DNA of 64,000 nucleotides from Larix kaempferi (Eukaryota > Streptophyta > Pinopsida > Pinales > Pinaceae), in NCBI GenBank assembly GCA_027924585.1, contig BSBM01000486.1, positions 43,270,501 through 43,334,500 on the forward strand, read 5' to 3'. The number at the start of each line of letters is the position of its first letter. The first letter of the stretch is position 1. This document shows, in pieces, positions 34,426 through 46,167 of the stretch. The notes beneath the pieces were generated by a model. It was given only the letters and a program-made list of their open reading frames with translations. It did no database searches and was not told the origin of the DNA. A program made the translations under genes and the position numbers.

Positions 34426-36610
34426 TCAGCGTGTTTGGAGGTTGACGTTGGTCAATGAAATCATGAGGAGGTGATGGGTGCCCGAGTCCATAGGTTGAAT
34501 GGTATGCGCAACATATGTGATTTGTTCTTGTGGGGCTGCATTTCCTTGAGGGGGAACCAACGGTTGGGTATTCACAACTCCTTGTGTGGGAAACAGATTT
34601 TGCAACACCATGGGAGGTGGCTGGGGATTGGGTTGTGCAGGTGGAGTAGCATGTCCTTGGCGTTGGGTGTCATCTGTCCAAAGTTGACGAGCGCGCTCCA
34701 AATGAGGACAAGTGTGCGCATAGTGGCCATAGACCCCACATATAGAACTCACAGGTGGTTTGTTCGTAGATTAGGGTTCTTCCCTTGATGAGGTGGTCTG
34801 TCAGGGTTTTGGTTGGGAGGGGCAGCGTTGTTATTATTTGGGGTGTTGGGTTGCTGATCGCCTTGGTCTTGGGGTTGATTGTTGCCACGGTTACGGCATC
34901 TTCCTCGGTTTTGTTGGCCTTGCTGGTTTCATTGAGCAGGCTGATTTTGTTGTTGGTTCTGTTGGGCATAGACCTTCCCTTGGGAGTTGCGAGGTTTTCA
35001 AGGTTGAGCAGGTGTTGGGGCTGCCTGCTGAAGGTAGTAAGCGGGAGGGGCTTGGGGTTGAGTAGGTGCTAGTGCAGCCTACAGTGGATAGTACGCTCGA
35101 GGGGTTTGCTATTGTGCAGGTGCTTCCTACTGGGGATAATAAGTAGGAGCAGCTTGGGGTTGGGTAGGCATGGGTCTAGCCTATTGATGGTAATAGGCAG
35201 TGGGTGCCGCAGGAGGGTTGTAGGTTGGTGGTGCATGACCATAACACTATGGTGGACATGATGGTCCATGGATATGAGGAGCTCGGCATATGGGAGCATA
35301 TGATGTCATTGCTCCTGAGTGGGTTATGGCTCGCAAAAGGTCGGGGCCACTAGTAGCGGGCATAGCGATATAAGGTTGATTGTGATATGCAATGTGACCG
35401 ATGATGTCGTCGACAGCGTGGGATTCTCCCGGCGTGTCGCTTCAGGAGTCACCGCATGGAGCATCAGGTAACATGTAATACAGGTAGTTGGACTGAGCAT
35501 TAAAATGAGGTTGAATTGCTGGGCTTTAACGATAGCCTGTTCCTCAGACTGTGGTCGCTCATATGCCACATCCTGAGCAATGGCTAGTATAAGAGACTTC
35601 AAGAACCAATCTAAGAAGATATGGTCGTCTAATTTAATCTTACAAAAACTACGTCGCTTACGCCATTCATGGATATGGTCCATGATATGGGTGGCCTTGT
35701 TTTGACTGCAAGATAGGAGGATCTCAACACCAACATTGTAATGAACTGGAAACTAGAAGAACTGCAGGAAAGTGGAGGCGAGGGACATGAATGTGAAATG
35801 GGTCCCATGTGGCTGGTCAATGTACCACTTGGCTGCAACGCCACTAAAGGTTCGTTGTAATAGCCATAAGCGGATAGAGTCATCCACAATGGAGTTAGAG
35901 GAACACCAAAGGTGGAAGGACATGATGTGGTTTTGGGGGTCCTCCCCCCCCTTTCCTTCGAACTTAGGTTTGTCCGACGAGAGTTTGTTGGGAATGGGAG
36001 GCCATGTGGGATCATGTCGAATTGGGTCATTGGTCAATCTGTCCAGGCCAGGAAGGTTGAGACTAGCCATGAATGACAAACTGGAAAAAGAATGTGACAT
36101 GAACGATGGGGTGTAAGTGCTAGTGGTAGCGGTAATGGTGGTGTCGTTTCCCCCAATGTGTGGATCAATGGTGTGTGTCATGATGGGGATCGTGGGTCCT
36201 CCAGTCAAAGGTGTAAAGATCATATATGAAGGGCCTGTGCCCCCGAGTATGGTATGGGTCGTCAATGAGACTGTAGTTGGAGAAGAACTGCTAACTGTGG
36301 GGATAGTCGTGATGACATGAATGCTAGGAGTAGGTCCTAGAGAAAATATGACGAGCATGGATGCTGAGGTGGTAGCCGGGTTGGTGGTGGATCCACCACC
36401 AACCATCTCTCCAAAGAAGGGGTCAGGAGTCACGCCAGCCATGGGGCTAGACGGAGCTGTGTATATGGGGTTTTCTGATTCTGAATTAGATGTGAAATTG
36501 GGGGCATCAGGATCTAGTGACGCTGCTCTATGCCTGTGGCGAGTGAAAAGCTCAAAAATCCTAATGCAACCATGTGTGCAAGAGGAGAGCACAAAAAATA
36601 TGGCACTCAT
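34426..36610 (-). pseudogene. T gag
   Basis: The first frame (36610-35753) has a Ser/Thr/Pro-rich N-terminus; MAGVTPDPFFGE near 36440 may be the true start. The gag core follows: PGLDRLTNDPIRHDPTWPPI, FEGKGGEDPQNHIMSFHLWC and DDSIRLWLLQRTFSGVAAKW. One TAG (35750-35752) interrupts it; the same frame then gives DHIHEWRKRRSFCKIKLDD and SEEQAIVKAQQFNLI. A frameshift leads into a Gln/Pro/Ala/Tyr-rich repeat region (35300-34900) with several stops. The zinc knuckle CGVYGHYAHTC closes it near 34730. Confidence 0.85.
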
Positions 36611-38862
36611 GCCAACAACAAGCTCAAAACACTTGCTGTAACAGCTGTGCTACAATAAGCGGAGCGACAAGAAAAAGTGGTCAAAATACCAACAAGAAAA
36701 GGCTCCTAAAAAAGAAACAAGGTATACTCGCTAATCCAAGGGGGGTATAGGAGCATGCAAACGCCTAACTAAAAGATCTGGAAGCTCACGTAAATCATAT
36801 CCTATGCAGGGTGATGAAATCCTTAGCCAGACGATACGAAATGTGGAACCAAGTAGGTGGGGGATATCCTTCTACCGATAGGGATCCTGGGTAAAAGAGC
36901 CCTAGGATAATGGCACCTAGGCTACCCCATTCATGGCACGTTCAGAAAAAGCATTCGCTGTGTCAGTACTTTGGTCGCTACACCCCAAATATGGAAGTGA
37001 AATGAGGACAGTGAGTAGGTGTCCTTCAGAACTAGGTGGAGTACGACAGTCCACGTAGTCCTCTAGAACCAGTATCACGACTTGACCTCCTAGGGGAGAG
37101 TCCTTTTCTGACAAATCGGTGTGTAACCGTACCAACAAATAATATGAGATTTTGGTACCCTAATGGACAACTTCTATGTCTCAAGTGAAAGTGACAAAGG
37201 GGTGTTGTTTGGATGCTTATCCCCAGCGTCCTACCTAACTAGGAGATTCTTTTGTGTTCCCAAAATGGGGTTAAGTGTTGGTTGAATTAGGTAAATTTTA
37301 AGGCTCACTTGAGTTAATGTGACCAATTGTGTGCAGGTGATGTTGGCAGCTAACTGGAAATGTAAATGCTGAAATGAATCTGCTATGTAAAAACTTAACA
37401 AACTTGTTGTAATGTGAAGATTGAAATATTTTTTTTTAAAATAAAACAACAAGCAAATAACATACAAATTTAGCTTAGCAACAAGGGATGCTATTAGAAA
37501 TAGATGGATTTTTGCAGGGTGACAAGGAAAAATGTAGAAAAATTAACAACTGAGCGCAGTTGTCAGGCTGGAATGCACGGCCTAGGCTCGGGTATTAGGC
37601 CGAAAGACGCGGCCTAGGATGCAGCTGTTAGGATGATAGCTACAGCATGGGTATTGGCTGTCGAGATGATAGCCGCGACGTGGGCTTGGCTGTAGGGATG
37701 ACAACTGCGGCGCGGGCTTAGCTGTTGGGTTGACAGCTGTGGTGTGGGGCTTGACTGTCGGGCTGACAACCGCAACGCAGGCGCAGGTGTCGGGCTAACA
37801 GCTGCGGTGTGGGGCTCGATTGTCACACTTACAACCGTGGTGCTAGATCAGTTGTTGGGCGGACAGTTGCAGCGTGGGGCTCGGTGCTAGGGCAGGGGGG
37901 GCCGCGGGAGGTGGCGGGGATTTTGCGGTGGGGGCCGTAGGGTGGGAGCGGAGATCGACGGCTAGGGCCGTGGGGAGGGGGCAAGATTGAAGGGACATCG
38001 ACCGGCTATGAAGGCAGAGTGCTACGAAAGGGGCCATAGAGGATGGTGGAGACGTTGTACCGGGGGTCGTAGGGTGGGGGCGGAGAGCCGCAGCTCGGAC
38101 CGCGGGAAATGAGCAGCGGGCTGTGGCTGGTGGTGATTGAGGGGCGCTGCGAAGGGGGCCGTGGGAGGTGGCAGGGACTCTATGGCAGAGGCCTTGGGGA
38201 TGTCAATGACACCTACGGAGGGGGCCTCAGGGAGGAAGCTGACAGCTGCGGTTGGGGATGCCAGCATGGGCCAGGTGCTACGGCCGTGGTGGATGGGTAA
38301 TTTGCTACGGAAGAGGCCTCGGTGTTTAGTGGTGAGCCTGCGGTTGGGGCCGCAGGTTGGGAGTCGAAAGCTGCGGCCAGCGCCACCGGGGGGGCAAGGC
38401 CGAGGGGGAAGTCTGCGGAGGGTGGAATGATTGCTGCGGCCTGGGACATGGAGTTGGATGAGAGAGATGTGGTCAGAGCAACGCGTATAGTAGGGAAACC
38501 AACGACTGGGGTTTCGACTGCGGTGGGAGCCACGGATGCGGGCGAGGGCATTGTTGCGTGAGCCGTGACTACGGGTAGGGGCGTTGCGGCGTGGGCCGTG
38601 GCTACCTTCTGGAGATCTGCGTTTGGGCCATGGATGTAGGTGGGAGAGGTGTGGCGTGGGCTGCAGCTACGGCCTGGGAAGCTGCGGCTAGGGCCATGCC
38701 TGCGAGGGAGAAACCCGCACTTTGCAGCACGATAAAAGGGCGCGAAAGACACCAGCCGAAATAGAAAAATGGGGTTTCAGGGGCAAAACAAGCCTGTAAC
38801 TTATCAAATAAAATGAACTAAAGACTAAAAAACCAAAGGTTCAACCAGTGGAGTCGCCAAAC
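36611..38862 (-). other. T leader, GC-rich, no convincing gene
   Basis: 36611-37540 holds nothing I recognise. From about 37545 to 38750 the DNA is strongly G+C-rich compared with the rest of the window. At 37545-37895 it carries about eight degenerate units of some 33-37 bp (GGCTGTCGGG, TGACAACYGCGG, GTGGGCT). Minus-strand frames (38752-38213 and three shorter ones) are Ala/Pro/Ser-rich and match no family I know. One could be the extra ORF some Tat elements carry before gag. Confidence 0.5.
38842..38861 (-). other. T primer binding site
   Basis: On the minus strand, just after the LTR end CTACA, the sequence is TTTGGCGACTCCACTGGTTG. TGGCGACTCC-type sites are common in Tat-group elements. 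I do not assign the tRNA with certainty. Confidence 0.65.
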
Positions 38863-39696
38863 TGTAGCTAGGGTTTTCACCCTAGCTTGTGCAAATGAGC
38901 ACCTGCTAAGGACTTTAGAGTCCTTAGCAGCAATACAGAAAATGGGAAATAACTATAAGGAAATAATAGAAATATAAAAACGCTAAAAACTAAGCGTGGT
39001 GCATATAATAAACTAAATCTAACATGAAAACAAATAAACAGGAAACATTCATATAAGAACACAGTAAAAAATGTTTTTTTCTTTTCTTTATAATAGTAAA
39101 TAGGGGTTTACATGGAATTGTTACCTCAAAGGTGAGGTTGGTGGAGAGTTTGCAGCCGTATGAGGGAGTATGCCCCAATTCTCCAAAGTCTCCTCTTCTC
39201 TAAATGCTAAAAATGGTGGCCAAATGATTCACTAGGAATGGTAACTCAAGCAAGGGAGGTGAGCTAGGATTCTTGGGTGAATTTCCACAGCATAAGGGTA
39301 AGATGGATTGTGGATGAGAAATGGGGGGCCTCCATCACCTATTTAAAGATATTTTGGGTGGTGGAGTGCTAACCCATGGTTTGGGGAAAAGAGTGGTTTT
39401 AGGTCAATGGTTTACGGTTTTCTCCTCCATTTTCCCTTCTTTTCTCCTTTTTTTAATTTATTTCAAATTTTATTCCCTTTTATTTATGTTTTGGGAATAT
39501 TTGACCCCTTTTTAGGGTTTTTGGTATGTTTTGAGGGTTTTTTGGATTAATTTGAGGAGGATATCATTGAATTTTTCCTTTTGGGCAATTATTTGGAGAT
39601 TTTTGAAGGTTTTGGAGGTCGGAGTGGGAGGAATAATGGTTGACAGAGTCATGTGACTAGGGGGATGGGCTAGTGAGCATTTTTTGGGTGTTAACA
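38863..39696 (-). repeat. T 5' LTR
   Basis: Pairs with 16382-17214. It starts (minus strand) TGTTAACACCC and ends CTAGCTACA. Differences are spread along its length. It abuts G2 protease codons at 39697. Confidence 0.92.
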
Positions 39697-40793
39697 GTTG
39701 CATCAATAAAATTATGGGTGGCACCCCCATCGACCAAAAATGATACTTTTTGTCCTTGCAAAACCCCTCTGAATCTCATGGTATGGAAGAGGGGAACTCC
39801 GCTTAACACTGCATTTTTTCTTTCTGGATGCGGGGGTTTTTCTTCTCCTGCTATTTCTTAACCATCATCTACTAGTGCCTGTTCTTCCACTTCTTCCTCC
39901 TCACTTTCTGAAAAGACCTTAGTGTAGTGTGCTTTCCCCTTAGCACATTTGTGGTCAGGAACCCAAGGTTCTTGACAAGAAAAACAGCGCTTTTTCCTTC
40001 TTAACTCATCTCGATCTTTGTATGAGTATTCCTTCTTGTTCGGGGAAGCCACATTTCTGAAAGGTGGTATTTGGTTCTGAAATTTAGCAGGTGCATTAAC
40101 CTTTGGAGGGTATCTTGTTCTTGGGATTGCATCTTGCAGATCCCTTGTTCTGCTCACTGCTTCTTGTAAGGTAGCTGGTCGGTAGGCCTTTACTATCCCT
40201 TTCAATGGTTCTGTCAATCCTCCTGTGAATAGGAGGATCAAGCGGACTTTGGATATGTCAGTAACCATTAAAACAAGCTTTTGTAACTCTGAGATGTAAG
40301 ATTTCGGAGTTCCGGTTTGCTTCACATGTTCCAACTCCCTGAAAGAGATTTCATGGTCTCTTCTATCAAACATCTCCATTAATCTCTTAGTGAAATATTC
40401 ATAAGAAGTCATCTGATCATGGCCCAAAGTTCTCATGCCATGAAACCACCAGTCATTTGCCTCTCCTTCCAAATGCAAAGTTTCGATTCTGATGGCATCC
40501 CTCTCAACCATGGCATTCAGTTGGAAATAAGTGTCTAGCTTATGCACCCATGAGCTAGCAGTACACCTTGAGGATCCATCAAAGAAGGGTAATTGGATCT
40601 TACCAATTGCATTTATCAACTCATAATTATGCGTTAGCATCCTATAACATCCTCTTGGATTATTTTTATACTGTGCTTCACAAAAATCCCTGAAAGGCAA
40701 TGCCCTTTTGCATTCTTCACTCAAGGTTTGGTATTCTACATACTAATCCTCCCAAGAAACAACTGATTCAATTGGAACTTCATGATCCTCCTT
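39697..40793 (-). pseudogene. G2 gag and start of protease
   Basis: The main open frame is 40724-39858 (288 residues). It has FFDGSSRCTASSWVHKLDTY, LHLEGEANDWWFHG, YEYFTKRLMEMFDRRDHE and ATLQEAVSRTRDLQDA, all typical of plant Ty3/gypsy gag. A zinc-knuckle-like CFSCQEPWVPDHKC and an acidic stretch (ESEEEEVEEQ) follow. After a stop at about 39855 the protease begins, with FLVDGGATHNFIDAT ending exactly at the T insertion. Upstream, the frame extends to 40793 (KEDHEVPIESVVSWED) with a TAG near 40742. C2 is inserted there. Confidence 0.88.
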
Positions 40794-41886
40794 GATACAG
40801 TCTTGCTAATTCAAGGATAAGGTCTTGTGTTTCAAGAAAGATCCTCATGTGTTGAGGCAGTGGGTCATGTGTTGAGGTGATGCTTTACATGTTGAAGCAT
40901 GTACGGTGTGTGATGTACTACTAATGATGGCTGAGCTATTAATTATCCCCTAGGGACTAGCCACCCATATAGTGAATTACTTTATCATATAGCCACTTGG
41001 AATGAATATTAGAACAATATGATCACATCATTGGGAAAATATCCTTAGTATATTTGACATGATAATTAAGCTGGCACATGTGGACCATGCAGATAAGACA
41101 AGAGATAAAGATAAGATGTGATACGATATGAGATAATTCAAATTGCACATAAAATAATTAATTAAGAGAGAATTCAAATTGTTAAACTTCATTAAATCAA
41201 AGGATAACTTGAATTGATCACTACAGTGATGTTAACAAGAAATATTTTAGCTAAGAGAGTTAACTAAGTGACAACATAAGATTTAGTTAACTAAGTGTTA
41301 GTGCATGGTGACTCTTATGTCAAAACTAAAAGACGACATTTGAGTTGCGACACTTGCATGATGACACTTAAGTTATCCACCTAACTAAGTGGGAAAGCTT
41401 TCAATTAAGGGGAAAGTTCATCCTAAGACTCAGTTCAATGAGTAAATGCATTGCATGAGAAGTGGGACGCTCTTCGTCATGCAATATTGATACATCCAGA
41501 TGGAGGGCGAGTTCATCATGAAGTCAGAAGATAAAAATAGAAGTTGATGCATGTGAAGAATATATAAATATGTTATACAGGATTTATGAATTCAATGTGA
41601 AGTGAATTCTCTTCTCCCTTGAAGGAAAGACACTTCTCTTTGTGCAAGATATTATTTCGAGTCTCTCTTCGTTATCTTTCTCTTGCTTTGTAAATGCACT
41701 AGGGGTGCTTGATGTAAAAGACATTCTCTGCTATATATCGATATGGTTTTGCCAGGTTTTTCTCCCTCCATTCATGGAGGGATTCCCCAAGGTAAATTCA
41801 TGTGTCAAATGTGATTGCTTCTGTTCATTATTATTATATAATTTCAAGTATTATTGCAGCTCCAAATTAAATATAAAAAAATAGCA
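40794..41886 (+). repeat. C2 5' LTR, start diverged
   Basis: It ends ...AATAGCA directly before the primer binding site. Its last ~250 bp match the right LTR (TCTCTTTGTGC, ATATTATTT, GAGTCTCTCTTC). The middle matches S-C, for example near GACCATGCAG and GACAAGAGATAAAG. The first ~40-60 bp do not match the family start TGTTAAA, so the outer edge is uncertain. Confidence 0.75.
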
Positions 41887-41900
41887 TGGTATCAAAGCTC
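41887..41900 (+). other. C2 primer binding site
   Basis: TGGTATCAAAGCTC follows the LTR; one base differs from the usual TGGTATCAGAGC site. Confidence 0.85.
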
Positions 41901-41985
41901 AGGGCGTTAAAGAGATAAGTTCAACAATTAAGCTTGAGCCTACGTAGATCTTGAGTGTGCATGATACTTGAATAATTATGGATTC

Positions 41986-44549
41986 TGTTGGTACCAGAAT
42001 CTACCCCATCAAAATTTTTAAATTTCGGCAGCGCATATGCAAATAGGGACCCTGACTTTCACTATGCAAAATCCATAAGTGTCCTAGTTGGCCTAGTTAG
42101 TTCTCCTTATCACAAATATTTAAATCTTGTGGTTGATCTTTACCTTTTGGCATTCAAAACTTCATTGGCCAAAGTCCAAGATCTTATCCCCTGAAAATAT
42201 TTTTGCATCAAAGGTTGTCGTGGTTATGTCGAGTTTACAATTTGGCTTATTTTGCAATATTGTCTTGTCTTTTTTACCAATGGTCTTTTGATTGTATCTC
42301 GGGTGATAGATTGTTCTAAAAAGGAAAAGGTTATTATTATAAAATCATTTTTATAATTGATTTCATTTTAATAATTCTTAATTTGATTTATAAAAAATAT
42401 GCCAATTCTTAAAAAAACAAAAAAGCTTTTAGGCTTTAGAGCCCAATTCCCAAGTATTTAAGATGAGATCCATTTTCACTCCACATCATATTCATGTAGG
42501 ATTATTCGCACAAAGTAAAATTAAAAACATGCATATCAAATGCCGGTTGAAGTTTGGAGCATGCTTCTTGTGTGTGCCCGAGTAACCAAAGTCATTAGAA
42601 GGCCCAACATCCATGCCTGGTGGGAATTACTAGCTAAGAGCTAAAGCCTGCTTATGTATTTTGAAACGCCTATTGTCATAAAGGCCCGAGCTTAAATGTT
42701 ATCAAATTTCACAGTTGAGACCAAACGCCCAAGTGGTGAAAATTCAATGTCAAGTGTTCGACAGTGTTAATATGGAAGGAGAGAGCCATGAAGAGGGTTC
42801 AGATGATGAAGTTCATTCAGATGGAAAGCATAAAATATTCAAATGCTAGAGCCAAAGCATTAACAACACATTCCTGTTATTATCTAGGTAATGAATTTCG
42901 GGAACACATTGTGGCTAAACCGTAGAAATTTTTTAGAAATGGTTTAAAACCCACTTCCAGAACAAGGTCATTTACCTCAATCTCAAGCAATTTTTGAAAT
43001 TTCATAACCGTTGAGGAAAAATTCAGCCATGTTTATGACGGAATTTTCCATAATTTTACTGTGGCCGGTTGTCAATGCCCAGGTATAAATTACAGAGCAT
43101 CTAAGTTTCAATACCACATCACTGGGTTGTTTGCAGTCAAAAAGGCGATTCCATAATTCAATCCTCCAACTGAGTAATCAATATGACAAGGAGGAAGTCC
43201 ATAGTTTTGTAATCAGTTCCAGATTTAATAACATAAGCTCGGTATTCTATTTAATTATAGATATATCTCCAACCAATAACCAACATTGGATCGAGATTGA
43301 AGCCAGAGGATCAATAGTCAAAGTTTAGCTGGAATGCAGGGTATTCGATGAACATGTGGCAGCTAGAAGAATTCACCAAAGAAGCAGATCCATAAACCTC
43401 GGCTCGTCTTCTTCGATTCAACATGTGTCTCTTATCAGTTAGAGATTTTTAACTGGCGACTATATTCAGGATAGATTTTGATGAATCAAACACATAACAA
43501 TAGTTAATATAAGATTTATCCATATTTCAATGAGTTAAATTAACAATCATAGAATCTTATTCAGATTTAGAAGGAACAATTCATATCTCCAGGTTGCAGA
43601 GTGTCATGAAGTAGTTTGAGATAGAACACCTCAGGATCAAGGTGTTGGATCATCCAGAATATATGAGATAAAACAGTGAACATCTGGAAACCTAGAGTAG
43701 ACAGTCAATTGAAGATCAATTCCAATATTTGGATTTATAGGGAAAGCATTCAACAAATCCATTCAAATTCTCGGAAGGAAGTTCTCATTTTGACTTCAAC
43801 ATTCTCAGATTACTTGTGATAAGATCACACATTATTATTATTTTTATTTTTATTTTTTAGGCAATTGTTAAAATTTCACTCCAAAAATATTGCAAAAAAT
43901 ATTGCAACTTCTAGTTCATTGTAATGTGTATATATTCCATCATTGGGAATGTAAGTGAAGGTTACAGATGAGAGGTTGATAATTTTGTATGGGATCGAGA
44001 GTTATATATTGAAATCTTGAAACATATACTTTGTAATTTCATTTGGAGGATTATTATTTGAAGATGTATATCTATTTTGAACCAGGTTTTATCTATCGTG
44101 AGCCTGGATGTTCTGTGGTTTTATTTAAATCATCACTGTTATGAATTCCTTCACGCTGATGTTTTCATTGTGAATGCCCATGCTGTGACTGAATATTCAT
44201 GCAATCTCTGTTTAGAATGTGTTTATGAATATGGTGATCTAAAATTTTATATGTGAATGAACAGTGTGTTCCACATATCATTAGTAAGCTCTCAACCGGG
44301 ATTATAAATTGATATCATTCTTGCTTTAGCCCAGCTTTCCATGTTATTAGCAGAAGCCTGATTTTTTTCAACTGTCTCACACTTTCTCTATCTGTAAACA
44401 GTCCCTTGATCCTCTTTCTCTATCTGTAAACAGTCCCTTGATCCTCTTGCACAACCTACCAATATCCAAAACTCAAACAAACAACCTTTCAGATTCAAGA
44501 TGTCTTAAACATGCTCCTTTGCAGTCAGGTGCATATTTAAGTAATAACA
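41986..44549 (+). repeat. L left LTR
   Basis: Aligns with 46168-48863. It lacks about 171 bp present in the right LTR (46706-46876); the deletion is bounded by a short TTCA repeat, as expected for microhomology deletion. No coding content. Confidence 0.9.
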
Positions 44550-44554
44550 TCTTT

Positions 44555-44572
44555 TGGTTCCGTTGACGGTGA
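44555..44572 (+). other. L primer binding site
   Basis: TGGTTCCGTTGACGGTGA lies a few bases after the LTR. It resembles TGGCGCCGTTGCCGGGGA, the aspartate-tRNA site used by Athila-type gypsy elements, at about 14 of 18 positions. Confidence 0.5.
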
Positions 44573-44879
44573 ATGAAGGAGCGAATTCATCTTCCCCAAA
44601 GTTTTGATATTGAGTAGATCCTCTTCTTGATGGTGAAAAAGAAGTGGACACTTGTTGGATTGCAATTTTTCACCAGGTGACTCCATGGAGGAAGGATCTG
44701 TTGGCGACTCCACTGATTCAAGATGTCGAAGACCATGGAATCCATTATGGTTCGGACGTTTGCACTTTTCAATTTTTCACTAGTTCCAGGCTTTCTAAAT
44801 GTAGTACCTATTATGGACGAGTGAAGAGATTTCCTTCCCAAATTCAAAGAGAAAAAAAGATGACAATCCAATAACACAT

Positions 44880-45440
44880 TTGTTGAAATTCCATGAAGTT
44901 ATGTATCAGTCGGGAATTCATCATGAATATGTACTAATGAAAATGTTCATGTATTCACTCGAAGGAGATGCACGAGAATGGTATTTTTCTCTTCCTACTT
45001 CCAACATATTTTTCTATAGAGATTTCCATGCCGTATTCAATAAACGCTGCAAAAGGTATTTTTCACATGAACTATGTCTTGAAGATTGTTGTGAATAGTT
45101 TGAATCCTATATCCAGCAGACAGTAGAGTGTTATTCTTGCGATGAACTCTGTAAATATATTGCTGAAAAACAAATCAAAGAAGAGTTAGTTTTTGAAGAA
45201 AATATTTCAAACTTTTCTTTTCAAGAGGAGCTTGGAACTAAACAAGATAAACATAAAAAGAAAGATGATCATGCTAACACATTTTTAAATCAGCATGTTT
45301 ATGATATATTTGAAGTTGAACAAACTCCATTCACTGGTTATGAGGAAGAGCAAGTGTCTTTTCAACAGAATCTTGCTGCAGGGTCATACAATGAGCCCAT
45401 CATTGAATTTTTTTTAGCAGGCCACTCAAGTTATATCCCT
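44880..45440 (+). pseudogene. L gag remnant
   Basis: The 72-codon frame has HHEYVLMKMFMYSLEGDARE, WYFSLPTSNIFFYRDFHAVF and NKRCKRYFSHE, the signature of a gypsy-type gag core. After TAG near 45096 the same frame continues with LCKYIAEKQIKEELVFEE and further charged sequence to about 45430. There is no zinc knuckle, protease or RT. Confidence 0.75.
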
Positions 45441-45453
45441 TGATGGTCCGCCT

Positions 45454-45843
45454 TTGTTGGATCACTATGTAGATAATGATGTTAAAGACCCAAAAAACCA
45501 ACTGAAAAAGATTATTGAGCTTCAAAGTAATGTCCTTGATCAACAATTTCAAGAAATCAACAGTGAAGAAAGGAGGCTTATTATTTTTGAACAACATGGA
45601 GGAATAACTTTTCATGAGTTTCATGATCTCGTGGCTTTCTAGATGGAGTTGTATTTTTCAAAGGTTTCCAATGCTCTAGCTTTTGGCATGCTTCTTGTTT
45701 CCAGTTCTAAGTATCAATTGCTTATAGTCTGTCTATTGCATTTATTACATCGTTTGTGGGTCTTCTCAAACAGTGGCATGCATGTAGTTATGATTCTCAG
45801 TCAACTGGTTTCTTGGATTTATTGGAAATGGGATTACACTTGA
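45454..45843 (+). other. L internal frames, unrecognised
   Basis: Two in-frame pieces are divided by one TAG at 45640-45642. The first (62 codons) is charged, with QLKKIIELQSNVLDQQFQEI. The second (66 codons) is hydrophobic, with LLIVCLLHLLHRLWVF and MILSQLVSWIYW, possibly two membrane-like segments. An envelope-like remnant is conceivable but unsupported; chance is equally possible. Confidence 0.3.
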
Positions 45844-46167
45844 TCAAGCGGAGTTTAGCTGATTAGATTAGTACCTATATATACATAAGCTCAATGTATG
45901 AGCAGTTGGGTTTAAGTTTTTTTAGTTTGTAGTGCATGAACTAGTTTCTAGTATGCAGTTGTTTCCAGCAATTTTCTTCTTTAGCTTGTTATAATATGTA
46001 GAAGTTCAGATGATAATAAGACTCCAGCCCAATGGAGCACTGGTACATGATAGGACAGATTGCAGTTTTTGGTTTGTTATAAGTTGCAGAGATGGAATAG
46101 AAAAGGCACTTAGTCTGCATGTTCTTGGAGCCTCGCAGGGAGGACTCCATCCCCAATCGGAGCCAGA

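Larger units (their letters stand above)
16382..39696 (-). mobile_element. T: Tat-like Ty3/gypsy element with extra RNase H and antisense gene
   Basis: Paired LTRs (16382-17214 and 38863-39696) flank a minus-strand gag-protease-RT-RNase H-integrase region, so the 5' end is on the right. Without the 7.1-kb C1 insertion the element is about 16 kb, as large as Tat/Ogre-type elements. In the first ~210 bp of the LTRs I count about 14 differences, more than between the C1 LTRs, which fits T being older than C1. T sits between the FIDAT codons of G2 protease (39697) and the rest of that protease (16381). No clean 5-bp target duplication is seen (GTTGC against TCTAC). Confidence 0.9.

Noticed and set aside
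16376-39701. Target duplication for element T
   Set aside because: The flanking 5-mers (TCTAC on the left, GTTGC on the right) do not match, so I do not claim one.
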